A model generated the notes under the pieces. The model saw only the letters and a program-made list of their open reading frames with translations. It was not told the origin of the DNA and did not search any database. Of a stretch of 64,000 bases of DNA, positions 16,559-26,003 are shown one piece after another. The first letter of the stretch is position 1, and the number at the start of each line of letters is the position of its first letter. The stretch covers positions 1 through 64,000 of the forward strand of contig DASRZL010000126.1 in NCBI GenBank assembly GCA_035686425.1. The letters run 5' to 3'. The DNA is from CAIXSE01 sp035686425. GTDB taxonomy: Bacteria > Actinomycetota > Thermoleophilia > UBA2241. The position numbers and the translations under genes were made by a program.

Positions 16559-16575
16559 CGACCCCATGGTGGACG

Positions 16576-18318
16576 ATGAGCGACGATCTCTACGACCTGA
16601 ACGGACTGGCGGCCTCGCTCCAGGGCGCGCTCGACGAGGAGCTGGCGGCCGCTGGAGCACCCGTGGGAGCGGCGCCGGCCGTCGAGCTTGCCTTGTCGGC
16701 ACGCCCCGAGCACGGCGACGTCACGACCAATGCGGCGCTCGTGAGCGCCAAGAAGTCCGGCCGCGCGCCGCGGGAGCTGGCCGAGGCGGTCGGCGCACGG
16801 TGGCTCGCGGGCCCCGGGGCCGGCGTCTGCGACCGCTTCGAGGTCGCCGGGCCCGGCTTCCTGAATCTCTTCTTGACAGACTCCTGGTACCGCGGCGCCC
16901 TGGACCGGCTGCTCGCCGAGGGCGGCGACTACGGTCGCGGCTCCCTGCCGGCCGGCGCCCGGCAGAGGATGAACGTGGAGTTCGTCAGCGTCAATCCCAC
17001 CGGCCCCCTTCATGTCGGGCACGCGCGCTACGCCTCCTACGGCGATGCGCTGTGCCGCATCCTCGCCTTCGTCGGTCACGACGTCACCCGCGAGTTCTAC
17101 GTCAACGACTACGGCACGCAGATGACCCGCTTCGGACAGTCGCTCGCCGCCCGCTATGGTGAGCGGCTCGGCCTCGACGTGCCCGTCCCCGAGGAGGGGT
17201 ATCAGGGTGACTACCTGCTCGATCTCGCCGACGAGCTCATCGCCGCGGTCGGCAACCGCCACCGCGAGGCGATCGCCGCGGTGGCGCCGGACGTGACGGC
17301 GCTGCCGGACGACCTCCTCGGCGAGATCAAGCTCTGGGGACGTGACGCGATCCTCGCCCAGTTCCGCGTGACCCTCGAGGGCCTGCGCGTGCCGTTCGAC
17401 GTCTGGACGTCGGAGAGCAGTCTCTACGAGGGCGACGGCGAGCACCGCGGGTTCGGTGGGGAGGTCGGCAAGTCCCTCGCAGACCTGGACGGCGAGCAGC
17501 TCCTCTACGACGAGGGAGGCGCCGCGTGGCTCGCGACGACCCGGTACGGCGACGACAAGGACCGGGTCCTCATCCGCCAGACCGGAGACCCCACCTACTT
17601 CCTCAGCGACATCGCCTATCACCGCGACAAGATGGACCGCGGCTTCGAGCACATGATCGACATCTGGGGGGCGGACCACCACGGGTACGTGCCGCGCATG
17701 AAGGCCGCCTTCACGGCGCTGCCGCCGCACGACCCGGACAAGCTCGAGCTCATCATCGGCCAGCTCGTGAGCCTGCTCGAGAGCGGAGAGGCGCGGCGGA
17801 TGAGCAAGCGTCGCGGCGATATCGTGACCGTGGACGACCTCATCGACGCGATCGGCGTCGATGCGGCCCGCTTCCTGCTGGTCGGCCGCTCACACGACAC
17901 CACGCTGGAGCTCGACATCGACCTCGCGGTGCAGCAGAACAACCAGAACCCCGTGTACTACGTGCAGTACGCGCACGCGCGCATCTGCAGCATCCTGCGC
18001 AACCTTCCGGGTGAGGGACGGCCGGCCGGCGGAGCCGTCCCGGCCGTGACGCTGGACCCGCACGAGCGCGCCCTGCTGCGCGCCCTGGCGCGTTTCCCCG
18101 ACATCCTGGTCAACGCGGCCGAGCAGCGCGCGCCGCACCGGGTGCACGGCTATCTGGGGGAGCTGGCCGCGGAGTTCCACGTCTTCTACCGCCACTGCCG
18201 CGTGCTCAGCGACGACGCGGACGTGACCGCATTCCGGTCGGCTCTCTGCGCGGCAGTACGGTCCACGCTCGCCGCCGGGCTCGGCCTGCTCGGCGTCGGC
18301 GCGCCGGAATCGATGTGA
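16576..18318 (+). CDS. argS: Arginyl-tRNA synthetase
   Basis: A 580-residue class I synthetase that charges tRNA-Arg. It has the N-terminal Add-1 domain, the HIGH-type motif PLHVGHAR (about residues 152-159), the WGADHHGYV segment, the KMSKS-type motif MSKRRG and the C-terminal DALR anticodon-binding domain (YVQYAHARICSILR). ATG 16576 is used. The gene has its own promoter and 5' hairpin and is followed by a bidirectional terminator. Confidence 0.95.
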   Translation: MSDDLYDLNGLAASLQGALDEELAAAGAPVGAAPAVELALSARPEHGDVTTNAALVSAKKSGRAPRELAEAVGARWLAGPGAGVCDRFEVAGPGFLNLFLTDSWYRGALDRLLAEGGDYGRGSLPAGARQRMNVEFVSVNPTGPLHVGHARYASYGDALCRILAFVGHDVTREFYVNDYGTQMTRFGQSLAARYGERLGLDVPVPEEGYQGDYLLDLADELIAAVGNRHREAIAAVAPDVTALPDDLLGEIKLWGRDAILAQFRVTLEGLRVPFDVWTSESSLYEGDGEHRGFGGEVGKSLADLDGEQLLYDEGGAAWLATTRYGDDKDRVLIRQTGDPTYFLSDIAYHRDKMDRGFEHMIDIWGADHHGYVPRMKAAFTALPPHDPDKLELIIGQLVSLLESGEARRMSKRRGDIVTVDDLIDAIGVDAARFLLVGRSHDTTLELDIDLAVQQNNQNPVYYVQYAHARICSILRNLPGEGRPAGGAVPAVTLDPHERALLRALARFPDILVNAAEQRAPHRVHGYLGELAAEFHVFYRHCRVLSDDADVTAFRSALCAAVRSTLAAGLGLLGVGAPESM

Positions 18319-18320
18319 CC

Positions 18321-18352
18321 CGGGCCGGCGTGGGTCCGTGCCCGCCGGCCCG
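18321..18352. terminator. Bidirectional hairpin between argS and the BlaI-type gene
   Basis: CGGGCCGGCG (18321-18330) pairs perfectly with CGCCGGCCCG (18343-18352) across a 12-nt loop. It lies between convergent genes and can stop both transcripts. Confidence 0.5.
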
Positions 18353-18358
18353 CCAGCT

Positions 18359-18778
18359 TCAGCCGCCGTACTCCCGGCGTGCCCAGGCGCGGAGTTCGTC
18401 GGTCTGCTCGGGCGTCAGGTCCTCCTCGAGCCCGAGCAGCATCGCGACGGCGACGCCGGTCTGATCGTTGATGAGCTTGTGCACCACGCTCTCGAGGACC
18501 GTCTGTCCGACTTCACGCCCCGGAATGGCGGGCGTGTACACGTAGGCGATCCCACTCTTGTCCTGGTCGAGCAGGTGCTTCTTGACCAGGTTGTTCATCA
18601 CGGTCATCACGGTGGTGTAGGCGATCGTGCGCCGCTCGCGCAAGGTCTCGTACACCGCCCGGACCGTGGTCCGGTCCTTCTCCCAGACGACGGCCAGGAT
18701 GTCCGCCTCGAGAGATCCGATGCCGGTGAAGGGCGCGCCCTTGGTACTGCGCAGCCACTTCGGTCTTGCCTCCTCCAT
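18359..18778 (-). CDS. BlaI/MecI/CopY-family transcriptional repressor
   Basis: A 139-residue winged-helix protein. The DNA-binding part includes LEADILAVVWEKDRTTVRAVYE and TTVMTVMNNLVKK, followed by a dimerisation tail. Family members repress beta-lactamase, copper or cell-wall genes and are inactivated by proteolysis or metal. No BlaR1-type protease is adjacent. The ATG at 18778 is preceded by GAGGGAG on the minus strand. Paired TACGTA elements upstream may be its own operator. The target is unknown. Confidence 0.8.
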   Translation of the reverse strand: MEEARPKWLRSTKGAPFTGIGSLEADILAVVWEKDRTTVRAVYETLRERRTIAYTTVMTVMNNLVKKHLLDQDKSGIAYVYTPAIPGREVGQTVLESVVHKLINDQTGVAVAMLLGLEEDLTPEQTDELRAWARREYGG

Positions 18779-18829
18779 CACGACTCCCTCACACGCGCGG
18801 CTTGAACGTACCCCCTCAGGAAAGCGCAG

Positions 18830-18849
18830 TACGTATGACATGCTACGTA
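18830..18849. promoter_or_regulatory. Paired TACGTA elements upstream of the BlaI-type gene
   Basis: TACGTA occurs at 18830-18835 and 18844-18849, 14 bp apart. The arrangement resembles the inverted TACA/TGTA-type operators of BlaI/CopY regulators and lies in the expected promoter zone of the minus-strand gene, about 50-70 bp from its start. Confidence 0.4.
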
Positions 18850-18939
18850 TTCCCCATCACTGCAAACTCACGCCCGCTTCGCCGTACAGTAGACTAACGG
18901 CCCAAGGTCGACGGATGGCGCAGACAGAGGAGGGGGCGG

Positions 18940-20004
18940 GTGAGCGCAGAGGGACCAGGCTCGAGCGCCGACCTGGAGTTGCTCCGCGAGCTCTGCCTCA
19001 CGCCCGGACCGACCGGGTTCGAGGCGGCCGTGCAGGACGTCGTCCGCCGCCGGCTCGCGCCGCTCGGTAGCGCCGAGGGCGATCCGCTCGGCAACCTTTG
19101 GCTCCAGATCGGGCCCGCGGACGGACCGCTGGTCGCGATCGCCGCTCACGCCGACCAGATCGGCCTCATCGTCACGCACGTGGACGAGCGCGGCTACGTG
19201 TCCGTCGAGCGGATCGGCGGCGTGGCTCCGCTCCTCGTGCCGGGGCGCCATTTCGTGATCCACGGGCGCGACGGCGACGTGCACGCGGTGGGCGGGCGCA
19301 AGCCCACGCATATCATCCCCGTGGAGGACCGCGACAAGGCGCCCCAGCTTCACGAGCAGTTTCTCGACATCGGCGCCGGCGATCGCCCCGGCGCGCTCGC
19401 GCGGGTGGCCGTCGGCGATCCCGTCACCTTCACGCCCGACTTCATCGAGCTGTCGGCGGACGTGGTCGCCACACAGGCGCTCGACGACCGCGGCGGCGTC
19501 TACACCATGGTGCGCGCGCTCGAGCAGTACGCGGACGATCCGGGCGCGGCGCGGCTCATCGGCCTGGCGACCGTGCACGAGGAGACGACGTTCATGGGCG
19601 CCAAGGCGTTTGCCCTGCGGCTGCAGCCCGATGTGCTCATCGTGCTCGACGGCGACTTCTGCAGCGACACGCCGGCCGCGGACGCCAAGGAGCTGGCCGG
19701 CGAGGTCAAGCTCGGCGCCGGTCCCGTCCTCAGCCGCGGCGCCGGCAGCAGCGAGCGCCTTGTCGCGCTCGCCCGCGAGGTTGCCGCGGCGGAAGGACTC
19801 ACCGTGCAGATCAAGGCCTATCCGGGCGAGACCCAGACCGACGCCGACGAGCTCATGGCCGCCGGCACGGCGGCCACGCTCACGGTCGGCCTGCCCATGC
19901 GGTACATGCACTCGCCGTTCGAGGTCGCGCACACCGGCGACCTCGAGGCGGCGGCGCGCCTGGCCGCTGCCCTGGCGCGCCGCATCGGCGAGGAGTCGCT
20001 CTGA
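18940..20004 (+). CDS. M42-family metallopeptidase (tetrahedral aminopeptidase type)
   Basis: A 354-residue M42 peptidase. Metal and catalytic motifs are visible: His70-Ala-Asp72 (AAHADQIG), the bridging aspartate in ALDDRGG, the catalytic Glu pair in ATVHEETTFMGA, and the final histidine in MRYMHSPFEV. Such enzymes are dodecameric cytosolic aminopeptidases that trim short peptides. GTG 18940 follows GAGGAGGGGG. Its stop overlaps the start of the M55 gene (TGATG), so the two peptidases are translationally coupled. Confidence 0.9.
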   Translation: MSAEGPGSSADLELLRELCLTPGPTGFEAAVQDVVRRRLAPLGSAEGDPLGNLWLQIGPADGPLVAIAAHADQIGLIVTHVDERGYVSVERIGGVAPLLVPGRHFVIHGRDGDVHAVGGRKPTHIIPVEDRDKAPQLHEQFLDIGAGDRPGALARVAVGDPVTFTPDFIELSADVVATQALDDRGGVYTMVRALEQYADDPGAARLIGLATVHEETTFMGAKAFALRLQPDVLIVLDGDFCSDTPAADAKELAGEVKLGAGPVLSRGAGSSERLVALAREVAAAEGLTVQIKAYPGETQTDADELMAAGTAATLTVGLPMRYMHSPFEVAHTGDLEAAARLAAALARRIGEESL

Positions 20005-20819
20005 TGAAGCTCTTCATCGCCATCGATCTCGAGGGCATCTCCGGCGTCGTCTCCGAGGCGGACGCGGATCGAGAAGGCGCGGCGGCGCAGCGCGCCCGCG
20101 CCCACATGCGCGCCGACCTCGACGCCGTCCTCGAGGGCTGCGCCGCGAGCGGCGCCGGCGAGGTGGTCGTCTGCGATGCCCACGACGACGGGCGCAACCT
20201 CGACCCCACCGGTCTGGACGCGACCGTCACGCTGATGAGTGGTCCCTCCTCTCCGCTGAGCATGGTCGAGGGTCTCGCGCCGGACTGCGACGGCGCGCTC
20301 TTCGTCGGCTATCACGCGCGCGCCGGCACCGCTGCGGCCGTGCTCGAGCACACGTGGAACTACAAGGTGTACACGGTCGCCGTCGGCGATCTGGAGATCG
20401 GCGAGTTCGGCGTCGCCGCCCTGCTCGCCGGCGAGTTCGGCGTGCCCGCCGTGTACGTGTCGGGCGACGACAAGACGGCCGCTGAGGCGCGCGCGCTCGT
20501 CCCCGGCATCGCTGCCACGGTGGTCAAGACCGGGGTGCGCCGTGAGGCCGCCGCGCTGTGCCCGCCCGCTGTGGCGCGGGCGCGGATGCGCGCCGACGTG
20601 GAGGCGGCGCTGCGGGCCGACCCGTGGCCGGCGCCACTCGTCTGGAACGGCCAGCCGCTTCGGCTGACGTTCACCCGCGTGCCGTTCTGCGATCTCGCCG
20701 AGGCCTGCCCCGGAACGACCAGGCTCGACGGGCGCACGCTGGAGATCGCCGGGACCTCGTTCGCCGAGGTGTACGCGGGATTCCTCGCCTGCCTGCGGCT
20801 CTCGGATCTCGAGGACTGA
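20004..20819 (+). CDS. M55-family D-aminopeptidase (DppA-like)
   Basis: A 271-residue protein beginning MKLFIAIDLEGISGV. The zinc ligands of DppA are conserved: Asp8, Glu10, His60, His104 and Glu134 (133 in the reference). DppA releases N-terminal D-amino acids from peptides, for example D-Ala from wall fragments. It is coupled to the M42 peptidase gene, so the pair probably completes breakdown of imported or cell-wall peptides. Confidence 0.88.
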   Translation: MKLFIAIDLEGISGVVSEADADREGAAAQRARAHMRADLDAVLEGCAASGAGEVVVCDAHDDGRNLDPTGLDATVTLMSGPSSPLSMVEGLAPDCDGALFVGYHARAGTAAAVLEHTWNYKVYTVAVGDLEIGEFGVAALLAGEFGVPAVYVSGDDKTAAEARALVPGIAATVVKTGVRREAAALCPPAVARARMRADVEAALRADPWPAPLVWNGQPLRLTFTRVPFCDLAEACPGTTRLDGRTLEIAGTSFAEVYAGFLACLRLSDLED

Positions 20820-20938
20820 CGCGGGCGCCGGCGGCCCTGAGTGCAGTTGCGGGGCCGCCCGTGCTGTGGTGAACTAGCCAACGCAGCACGAACTGGCGAG
20901 CGGGGCGCCGCAGGGGCACCGCTCACTGGCCCACGCGG

Positions 20939-21014
20939 GCGGATGTAGTGTAGTTGGTAACACGTCAGCTTCCCAAGCTGAAGATCGCGGGTTCGAGTCC
21001 CGTCATCCGCTCCA
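20939..21014 (+). tRNA. tRNA-Gly, anticodon CCC
   Basis: A full cloverleaf: acceptor stem GCGGATG/CATCCGC, D stem GTGT/ACAC, anticodon stem TCAGC/GCTGA with loop TTCCCAA (anticodon CCC, reading GGG), T arm GCGGG-TTCGAGT-CCCGT. Discriminator T at 21011 and encoded CCA at 21012-21014. The spacer 20820-20938 upstream shows no other feature. Confidence 0.95.
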
Positions 21015-21065
21015 ATCCTCTCCGCCGGTCTCACTCTCACAACCGCGTTCGTCGGCCGTCCTCCT

Positions 21066-21107
21066 GACCGATGTCAGGATTCCCTCAAGGCGATGGATAG
21101 GGTATCC
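21066..21107 (+). promoter_or_regulatory. Inverted repeats upstream of the DtxR-type gene
   Basis: TGAC-CGAT-GTCA (21066-21077) and GGATA-GGG-TATCC (21095-21107) lie in the promoter zone 70-110 bp before the regulator gene. TATCCT and TAATAG are available as -10 sequences. One of these is likely the autoregulatory metal-repressor box. Confidence 0.4.
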
Positions 21108-21177
21108 TAATAGGGAGCAGAGTCGGGCCTTCGCGCGAGGCGACCGCCACTCACCATCCGCCGATCGGAGACGAGCC

Positions 21178-21837
21178 GTGAGCACACGCACGCAGAGCGT
21201 CGAGGAGTATCTCGAAGCCATCTTCAAGCTGCAGCGAGGCCAGGATCCCGTCACCGTGACGCGAATCGCGGCCGAGCTGGGCGTGGCTCCGCCGTCGGTC
21301 TCCGAGATGCTCGGGCGCCTGCGCGCGGAGGGTCTCGTCGCGGAGCCGGCCGAGGGAATCGGCATCACCCTCACCGCGGCCGGCGAGACGGAGGGCGCGA
21401 CCCTCGTGCGCCGCCATCGGCTGAGCGAGCGCTTTCTCGTCGACTACCTCGACATGCCCTGGGACACCGTGCACGAGGAGGCCTGCAAGCTCGAGCACGT
21501 TCTCAGCTCCGAGGTCGAGGCGCGGCTCGCCGAGCAGCTCGGCAACCCGCGCACCTGCCCGCACGGCCACACCATCCCCGGCGAAGACGGCACGCTCGCC
21601 GACGACGACTTGCGGCCGCTCTCCCGCCTCGAGCCGGGCGACGAAGCCGTCATCGGCTGCATCGCGGAGGAGAAGAGCGACCTGTTACGCTACCTCGCCT
21701 CGCTCGGCCTGCTCCCCGACACGACCGTCGCCGTCGAGAGCGTGGCGCCCTTCAACGGCCCGCTGCTGGTGCGCGTCGGCGGCTCGCAGTACGCCCTCGG
21801 CCGCGAGGTGACCGACAAGATCATGGTCCGCGGCTGA
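21178..21837 (+). CDS. DtxR/MntR-family metal-dependent repressor with C-terminal FeoA domain
   Basis: A 219-residue protein: N-terminal winged helix (VEEYLEAIFKLQ, VAPPSVSEMLGRL), central dimerisation and metal-binding region (HRLSERFLVDYL, HEEACKLEHVLS) and a C-terminal FeoA/SH3-like domain (about 145-219). With Fe(II) or Mn(II) bound, such proteins repress metal uptake. The gene precedes feoB by five bases, so it almost certainly controls its own operon. The FeoA-type tail might also stand in for the separate FeoA protein that is missing here. GTG 21178 is the start. Confidence 0.9.
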   Translation: MSTRTQSVEEYLEAIFKLQRGQDPVTVTRIAAELGVAPPSVSEMLGRLRAEGLVAEPAEGIGITLTAAGETEGATLVRRHRLSERFLVDYLDMPWDTVHEEACKLEHVLSSEVEARLAEQLGNPRTCPHGHTIPGEDGTLADDDLRPLSRLEPGDEAVIGCIAEEKSDLLRYLASLGLLPDTTVAVESVAPFNGPLLVRVGGSQYALGREVTDKIMVRG

Positions 21838-21842
21838 CGCCG

Positions 21843-23837
21843 ATGGCCACGTCGCTCCACCCGAGCGGCCATGAGGTCGTCCACACGACTCCGACCGATC
21901 GGCCGCTCGTCGTCTGTCTGGCCGGCAACCCCAACGTCGGCAAGTCCTCGCTGTTCAACTCGCTCACGGGTGAATCGCGCGAGACCGCCCACTGCGCCGG
22001 AGTGACCGTCGAGGCCTGCGCCGCCTTCACACACTGGCGGCACCGGCGCATCGAACTGGTCGACCTGCCTGGCAGCTACGCGCTCGACGGGCTCGGCGAG
22101 GATCAGCTGGCGGCAAGGCGGGCGGTGCTCGACTGGCGGCCCGACGTCGTCATCGCCGTGGCCGATGCGACCAACCTCGCCCGGAGCCTGTTTCTTCCGA
22201 TGCAGCTGCTCGATCTGGGGTACCGGGTCGTGATCGCCCTCAATCTCTCCGACGAGGCGCGGCGGGCCGGGCGCACGCCGGACGCCGGGCGGCTCTCGCG
22301 GGACCTCGGCGTCCCCGTCGTCCCGACGGTGGCGCCTCGCGGCGAAGGCCTTCAGGAGCTCAAGGCCGCCGTGCTGCGCGTCAGCGCCGGCGGCGGCCTG
22401 GGTGAGACTGCCGGCACGCCGCTGCCGTCCGAGGTGGAGCAGCGCGTCGGGGAGGTGGCCCTCCACATCGCGGCGCGCGCCGACGAGGGCCGCCTCGCGC
22501 CGGGCGGTCTCAGCCCGCGCGGGGCGGCGCTGGCCGTCCTCGAGGGCGACGCCGATGTCGCCCGTGCCGTCGGCCTTGGCGGCGCCGACTTCCTCACCGC
22601 CGCCGACGAGGGCCTCGCGCTCGAGATCTCCAAGGCGCGGCACGCGGAGGCGCGGGCGCTGGCGGCGGCCGCGCAGGACACGCGCGCCGCCGCCGACCGC
22701 TGGTGGCGACTCACCACCGCGCCGCGCACGGGCGTCCCCATCATGCTCGGCGTCATCACCGTCGTGTTCGCCACGCTCTTTGTCGTCGGCGATCTGCTCG
22801 CGCGGGTGCTCACGGCGGCGTGGACGGCGTGGATCTCCCCCGCGGTCATCCGTGTGGTCACCGCCATCTTCGGCGACGGCACCCTCGGCAGGGTGGTCCT
22901 GTGGGGCGTCGACGGCGGCATCCTTGCCACGCTCGCCGTCGGCATCCCCTACATCCTGACGTTCTACTTCATCCTCGCCGTGGTCGAGGACACGGGCTAC
23001 ATGAACGCGGCCGCCTTCCTCAGCGATCGCATCATGCACCGCATCGGCCTGCACGGGCGCGCCATCATCCCGCTCATCGCCGCCGGCGGCTGCAACGTGC
23101 CGGCGATCATCGCCACGCGCTCGCTGGGCAACAAGCGCGAGCGCACCATCGCCGCCGTGCTCGCCACACTCACGCCGTGCAGCGCGCGCACCGCCGTCAT
23201 CATCGGGGCCGTCGCCGGTGTCGCCGGCTGGCAGTACGCGCTCCTCACCTACGCCGTCCTCATCGTCGTCATCATCCTCGCCGGGCTCGGCATGAACCGG
23301 CTCATTCCCGGCGACAAGGGCGTGCTGGTCATGGAGATGTTCCCCTTCCGCCGCCCGGTGCTCCGTCAGGTGGCGCGCAAGACGTGGCGGCGCTTCCGCG
23401 AGTTCATCTGGGATGCCGCCCCCATCATCCTGCTGGGCAGCATGGCGCTCGGGCTGTTGTACGAGACCGGCTGGGTGTGGGAGCTCGGGACCGTCCTCGA
23501 GCCCATTGTCGAGGGGTGGCTCCTGTTGCCGATGGTCGCCGGGCTCACGCTCGTGTTCGCGGTGCTCCGCAAGGAGCTAGCCCTGCAGTTGCTGCTGGTG
23601 TTCGCCGCCGTGCAGGCCGGCGGGGCGGTGGTCAGCATCTCCTCGTTCATGAGCACTTCGCAGATCGTCACCTACGCGATCGTGAACGCGCTCTACGTGC
23701 CCTGCGTGGCCACCATCGCGGTGCTGGGGCGCGAGCTCGGGTGGCGGCGGACGGCCGTCATCTGCACCGGCACCATCGTGCTCGCGCTTCTTGTGGGCGG
23801 CATCGTCGCCCGCGTGCTCCCGCTGTTCGCCGCCTGA
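21843..23837 (+). CDS. feoB: Ferrous iron transport protein B
   Basis: A 664-residue FeoB. The N-terminal G domain has G1 GNPNVGKS (28-35), G3 DLPG and a G4 region reading NLSD rather than NKxD. A guanine-dissociation-inhibitor-like region and about ten membrane helices with two gate domains follow (GGCNVPAIIATR, LTPCSAR, VLRKELALQLL). It imports Fe(II), usual for anaerobic or low-oxygen cells. No separate feoA or feoC is next to it; the upstream regulator carries the FeoA-like domain. Confidence 0.93.
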   Translation: MATSLHPSGHEVVHTTPTDRPLVVCLAGNPNVGKSSLFNSLTGESRETAHCAGVTVEACAAFTHWRHRRIELVDLPGSYALDGLGEDQLAARRAVLDWRPDVVIAVADATNLARSLFLPMQLLDLGYRVVIALNLSDEARRAGRTPDAGRLSRDLGVPVVPTVAPRGEGLQELKAAVLRVSAGGGLGETAGTPLPSEVEQRVGEVALHIAARADEGRLAPGGLSPRGAALAVLEGDADVARAVGLGGADFLTAADEGLALEISKARHAEARALAAAAQDTRAAADRWWRLTTAPRTGVPIMLGVITVVFATLFVVGDLLARVLTAAWTAWISPAVIRVVTAIFGDGTLGRVVLWGVDGGILATLAVGIPYILTFYFILAVVEDTGYMNAAAFLSDRIMHRIGLHGRAIIPLIAAGGCNVPAIIATRSLGNKRERTIAAVLATLTPCSARTAVIIGAVAGVAGWQYALLTYAVLIVVIILAGLGMNRLIPGDKGVLVMEMFPFRRPVLRQVARKTWRRFREFIWDAAPIILLGSMALGLLYETGWVWELGTVLEPIVEGWLLLPMVAGLTLVFAVLRKELALQLLLVFAAVQAGGAVVSISSFMSTSQIVTYAIVNALYVPCVATIAVLGRELGWRRTAVICTGTIVLALLVGGIVARVLPLFAA

Positions 23838-23888
23838 GTGTCGGCCGCGGGGGCGCGCCCCGCCGCGGTGATACACCGCACCAGGGAG

Positions 23889-24659
23889 TCATCGCCTCCG
23901 TGCAGGCGCATCCGTGGGAGCACCGTTTGCGAGCGCCCAGTCGATCGTGGCGCGCGCCACGAACGCCGAGCGCCCGGGACCGTGATGGCCGCCCTCACCG
24001 AGCGCGATGAGCGCGGAGGGCGCGGCCAGCACGGCAGCGAGGCGTTCGCTGTGCGCGTACGGCACCTCGTCGTCGTCGCGCGCGTGCGCCAGCAGCACGC
24101 GCGGCAGGCCGGTGGCCGCCTCCACGAGATCGAGGCCGCCGAGGAACGGCCGCAGCGCGGCGCCGTCGAAGCGGCCGGAGTACTCGCGGCCCGGCGGCCC
24201 GCCGGGGGCGCTCGCCGGGTCGTTCTCGAGCTCGTCGAGCCCGGCGAGCAGGGACGTGCCGTCCGCCGGGCACAGCAGCACCAGCGAGCGGAAGAGCCCG
24301 GGCCGGGCGCGCGTCGCCAGAAGGAGCAGGCATCCGCCCATGCTGGCCCCGCGCGCCGCCAGCCAGGGGGCGCCGGACTGCGCGAGCAGCCGTTCGCCTG
24401 CGGCTACGGCGTCCCGCCAGCCGTCCGGGTCCATCTCGCCGCCGCTCTCGCCGTGACCGCGGAAGTCGAAGGTGAGCGCGGCCAGCCCGGCCGCGGCGGC
24501 CTGCTCGCCCATCAGCTCGTGGTTCTCCTTGCGGCTGCCGGCGCCGTGGCAGACGAGGAGCGCGCCGGCGGGCGAGCCCGCCGGCCGGAAGAACCGGCCG
24601 GCCAGCTCGACGCCGTCCGACGCGATCGTCAGGGGCCGTGGCGGAGGGGTCGTATCCAC
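23889..24659 (-). CDS. Alpha/beta hydrolase
   Basis: About 256 residues with an alpha/beta hydrolase core: oxyanion HG in VCHGAGSRKE, nucleophile elbow GASMG, DFRGHGES loop, acid in HARDDDEVPYAHSE and the catalytic histidine in GEGGHHGPG. This looks like a serine esterase or peptidase-type hydrolase; the substrate is unknown. I use the GTG at 24659; the open frame continues to an ATG at 24707, but that part overlaps the leader of the divergent trehalose synthase gene. It is convergent with feoB. Confidence 0.8.
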   Translation of the reverse strand: MDTTPPPRPLTIASDGVELAGRFFRPAGSPAGALLVCHGAGSRKENHELMGEQAAAAGLAALTFDFRGHGESGGEMDPDGWRDAVAAGERLLAQSGAPWLAARGASMGGCLLLLATRARPGLFRSLVLLCPADGTSLLAGLDELENDPASAPGGPPGREYSGRFDGAALRPFLGGLDLVEAATGLPRVLLAHARDDDEVPYAHSERLAAVLAAPSALIALGEGGHHGPGRSAFVARATIDWALANGAPTDAPARRR

Positions 24660-24729
24660 GACCCTCGAGTTTAGCGAACAGGCAGGGTGTGATGTACTAC
24701 CGTGCACCCTGCAGCACCACGGAGGTCAC

Positions 24730-25980
24730 ATGCACCAGGTCAACGTCGGCCGCAAATCGCTGGCCGACTACCGCAGCATCGTCCCCCGGGACCTGATGGC
24801 TGAGATCGACGAGCTCGGCGAGCGGCTCAAGGGCCGGCAGGTCCTGCACGTGAACGCCACCGCCTTCGGCGGCGTCGCCGAGATCCTGTACACGCTCGTC
24901 CCTCTGGTGACCGACGTCGGCCTCGAGGCGCACTGGCAGATCCTCACGGCGCCGCCCGAGTTCTTCAACGTCACCAAGAGCTTCCACAACGGCCTCCAGG
25001 GGCACGCGGTGGAGTTCCCCGTCGAGGCGCGGGCGCTCTACGAGGAGGTCTGCCGCGCCAACGCCGCCGAGCTCACGCGGCCCTACGACTTCGTCGTCAT
25101 CCACGACCCGCAACCGCTGGCGATGCGCGACTTCGTCACCCGCAGCCAGGACCGCTCGACGTGGTGGATCTGGCGCTGCCACATCGACACCTCCACGCCG
25201 GACCAGGGACTCTACGACTACCTGCTGCCGTCCATCAACCGCTACGACGCGGCCGTCTATACGCTCGCCGACTATGTGCCCAAAGGCCTCACGGTGCCCG
25301 TGCGCGAGATCGCCCCGACCATCGATCCGCTGGCGCCCAAGAACATGCAGCTCTCGGCGGAGGACGCCACGTACATCGTGCGCCAGTTCGGCATCGACGT
25401 GGAGCGGCCACTGCTCGTGCAGGTGTCGCGCTTCGACCTCTGGAAGGACCCACTCGGCGTGGTCGACGTCTATCGTACCGTCAAGGCGAAGCACCCGGAC
25501 GTCCAGCTCGCGCTCGTGGGCTCCATGGCCAGCGACGACCCGGAGGGCTGGGACTACCTCGAGCGCGTCATCGCCTACGTGGGCGGCGACCCCGACGTCT
25601 TCATCCTCTCCAACCTCGACAACGTGGGCTCGGTCGAGATCAACGCCTTCCAAAGTCACGCCGACGTGATCATGCAGAAGTCGACGCGCGAAGGGTTCGG
25701 GCTGACCGTGTCCGAGGGTCTGTGGAAGGGGCGGCCGACCATCGGCAGCAACGTCGGCGGCATCCCGCTGCAGATCGAGGACGGCGTCACCGGCTATCTC
25801 GTGCAGTCCGCCACCGAGTGCGCGGAGCGCTGCCTCCAGGTGCTCGCCGACCCGGCGAAGCACCGCGCCATGGCGCTGCTCGGCAAGGAGACGGTGCGCC
25901 GCGATTTCCTGACGCCGCGTCTGATCCGCGACGACCTGCGGCTCTTCGCCGACCTCGAGGCGGGTAAGATAGGGGCCTGA
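24730..25980 (+). CDS. treT: Trehalose synthase TreT-type glycosyltransferase (GT4)
   Basis: A 416-residue GT-B enzyme of the trehalose glycosyltransferring synthase group, which makes trehalose from a nucleotide-glucose and glucose. Landmarks are VLHVNATAFGGVAEIL at the N-terminus, VIHDPQPLA, the GT4 donor site EGFGLTVSEGLWKGRP, and GGIPLQI. ATG 24730 follows GGAGG. Twenty-three bases later comes a GT20 trehalose-6-phosphate synthase-like gene, so two different trehalose routes are encoded together. It probably serves osmotic or desiccation tolerance. Confidence 0.85.
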   Translation: MHQVNVGRKSLADYRSIVPRDLMAEIDELGERLKGRQVLHVNATAFGGVAEILYTLVPLVTDVGLEAHWQILTAPPEFFNVTKSFHNGLQGHAVEFPVEARALYEEVCRANAAELTRPYDFVVIHDPQPLAMRDFVTRSQDRSTWWIWRCHIDTSTPDQGLYDYLLPSINRYDAAVYTLADYVPKGLTVPVREIAPTIDPLAPKNMQLSAEDATYIVRQFGIDVERPLLVQVSRFDLWKDPLGVVDVYRTVKAKHPDVQLALVGSMASDDPEGWDYLERVIAYVGGDPDVFILSNLDNVGSVEINAFQSHADVIMQKSTREGFGLTVSEGLWKGRPTIGSNVGGIPLQIEDGVTGYLVQSATECAERCLQVLADPAKHRAMALLGKETVRRDFLTPRLIRDDLRLFADLEAGKIGA

Positions 25981-26003
25981 TCAGCCGACGGGAGGAGGGC
26001 GAC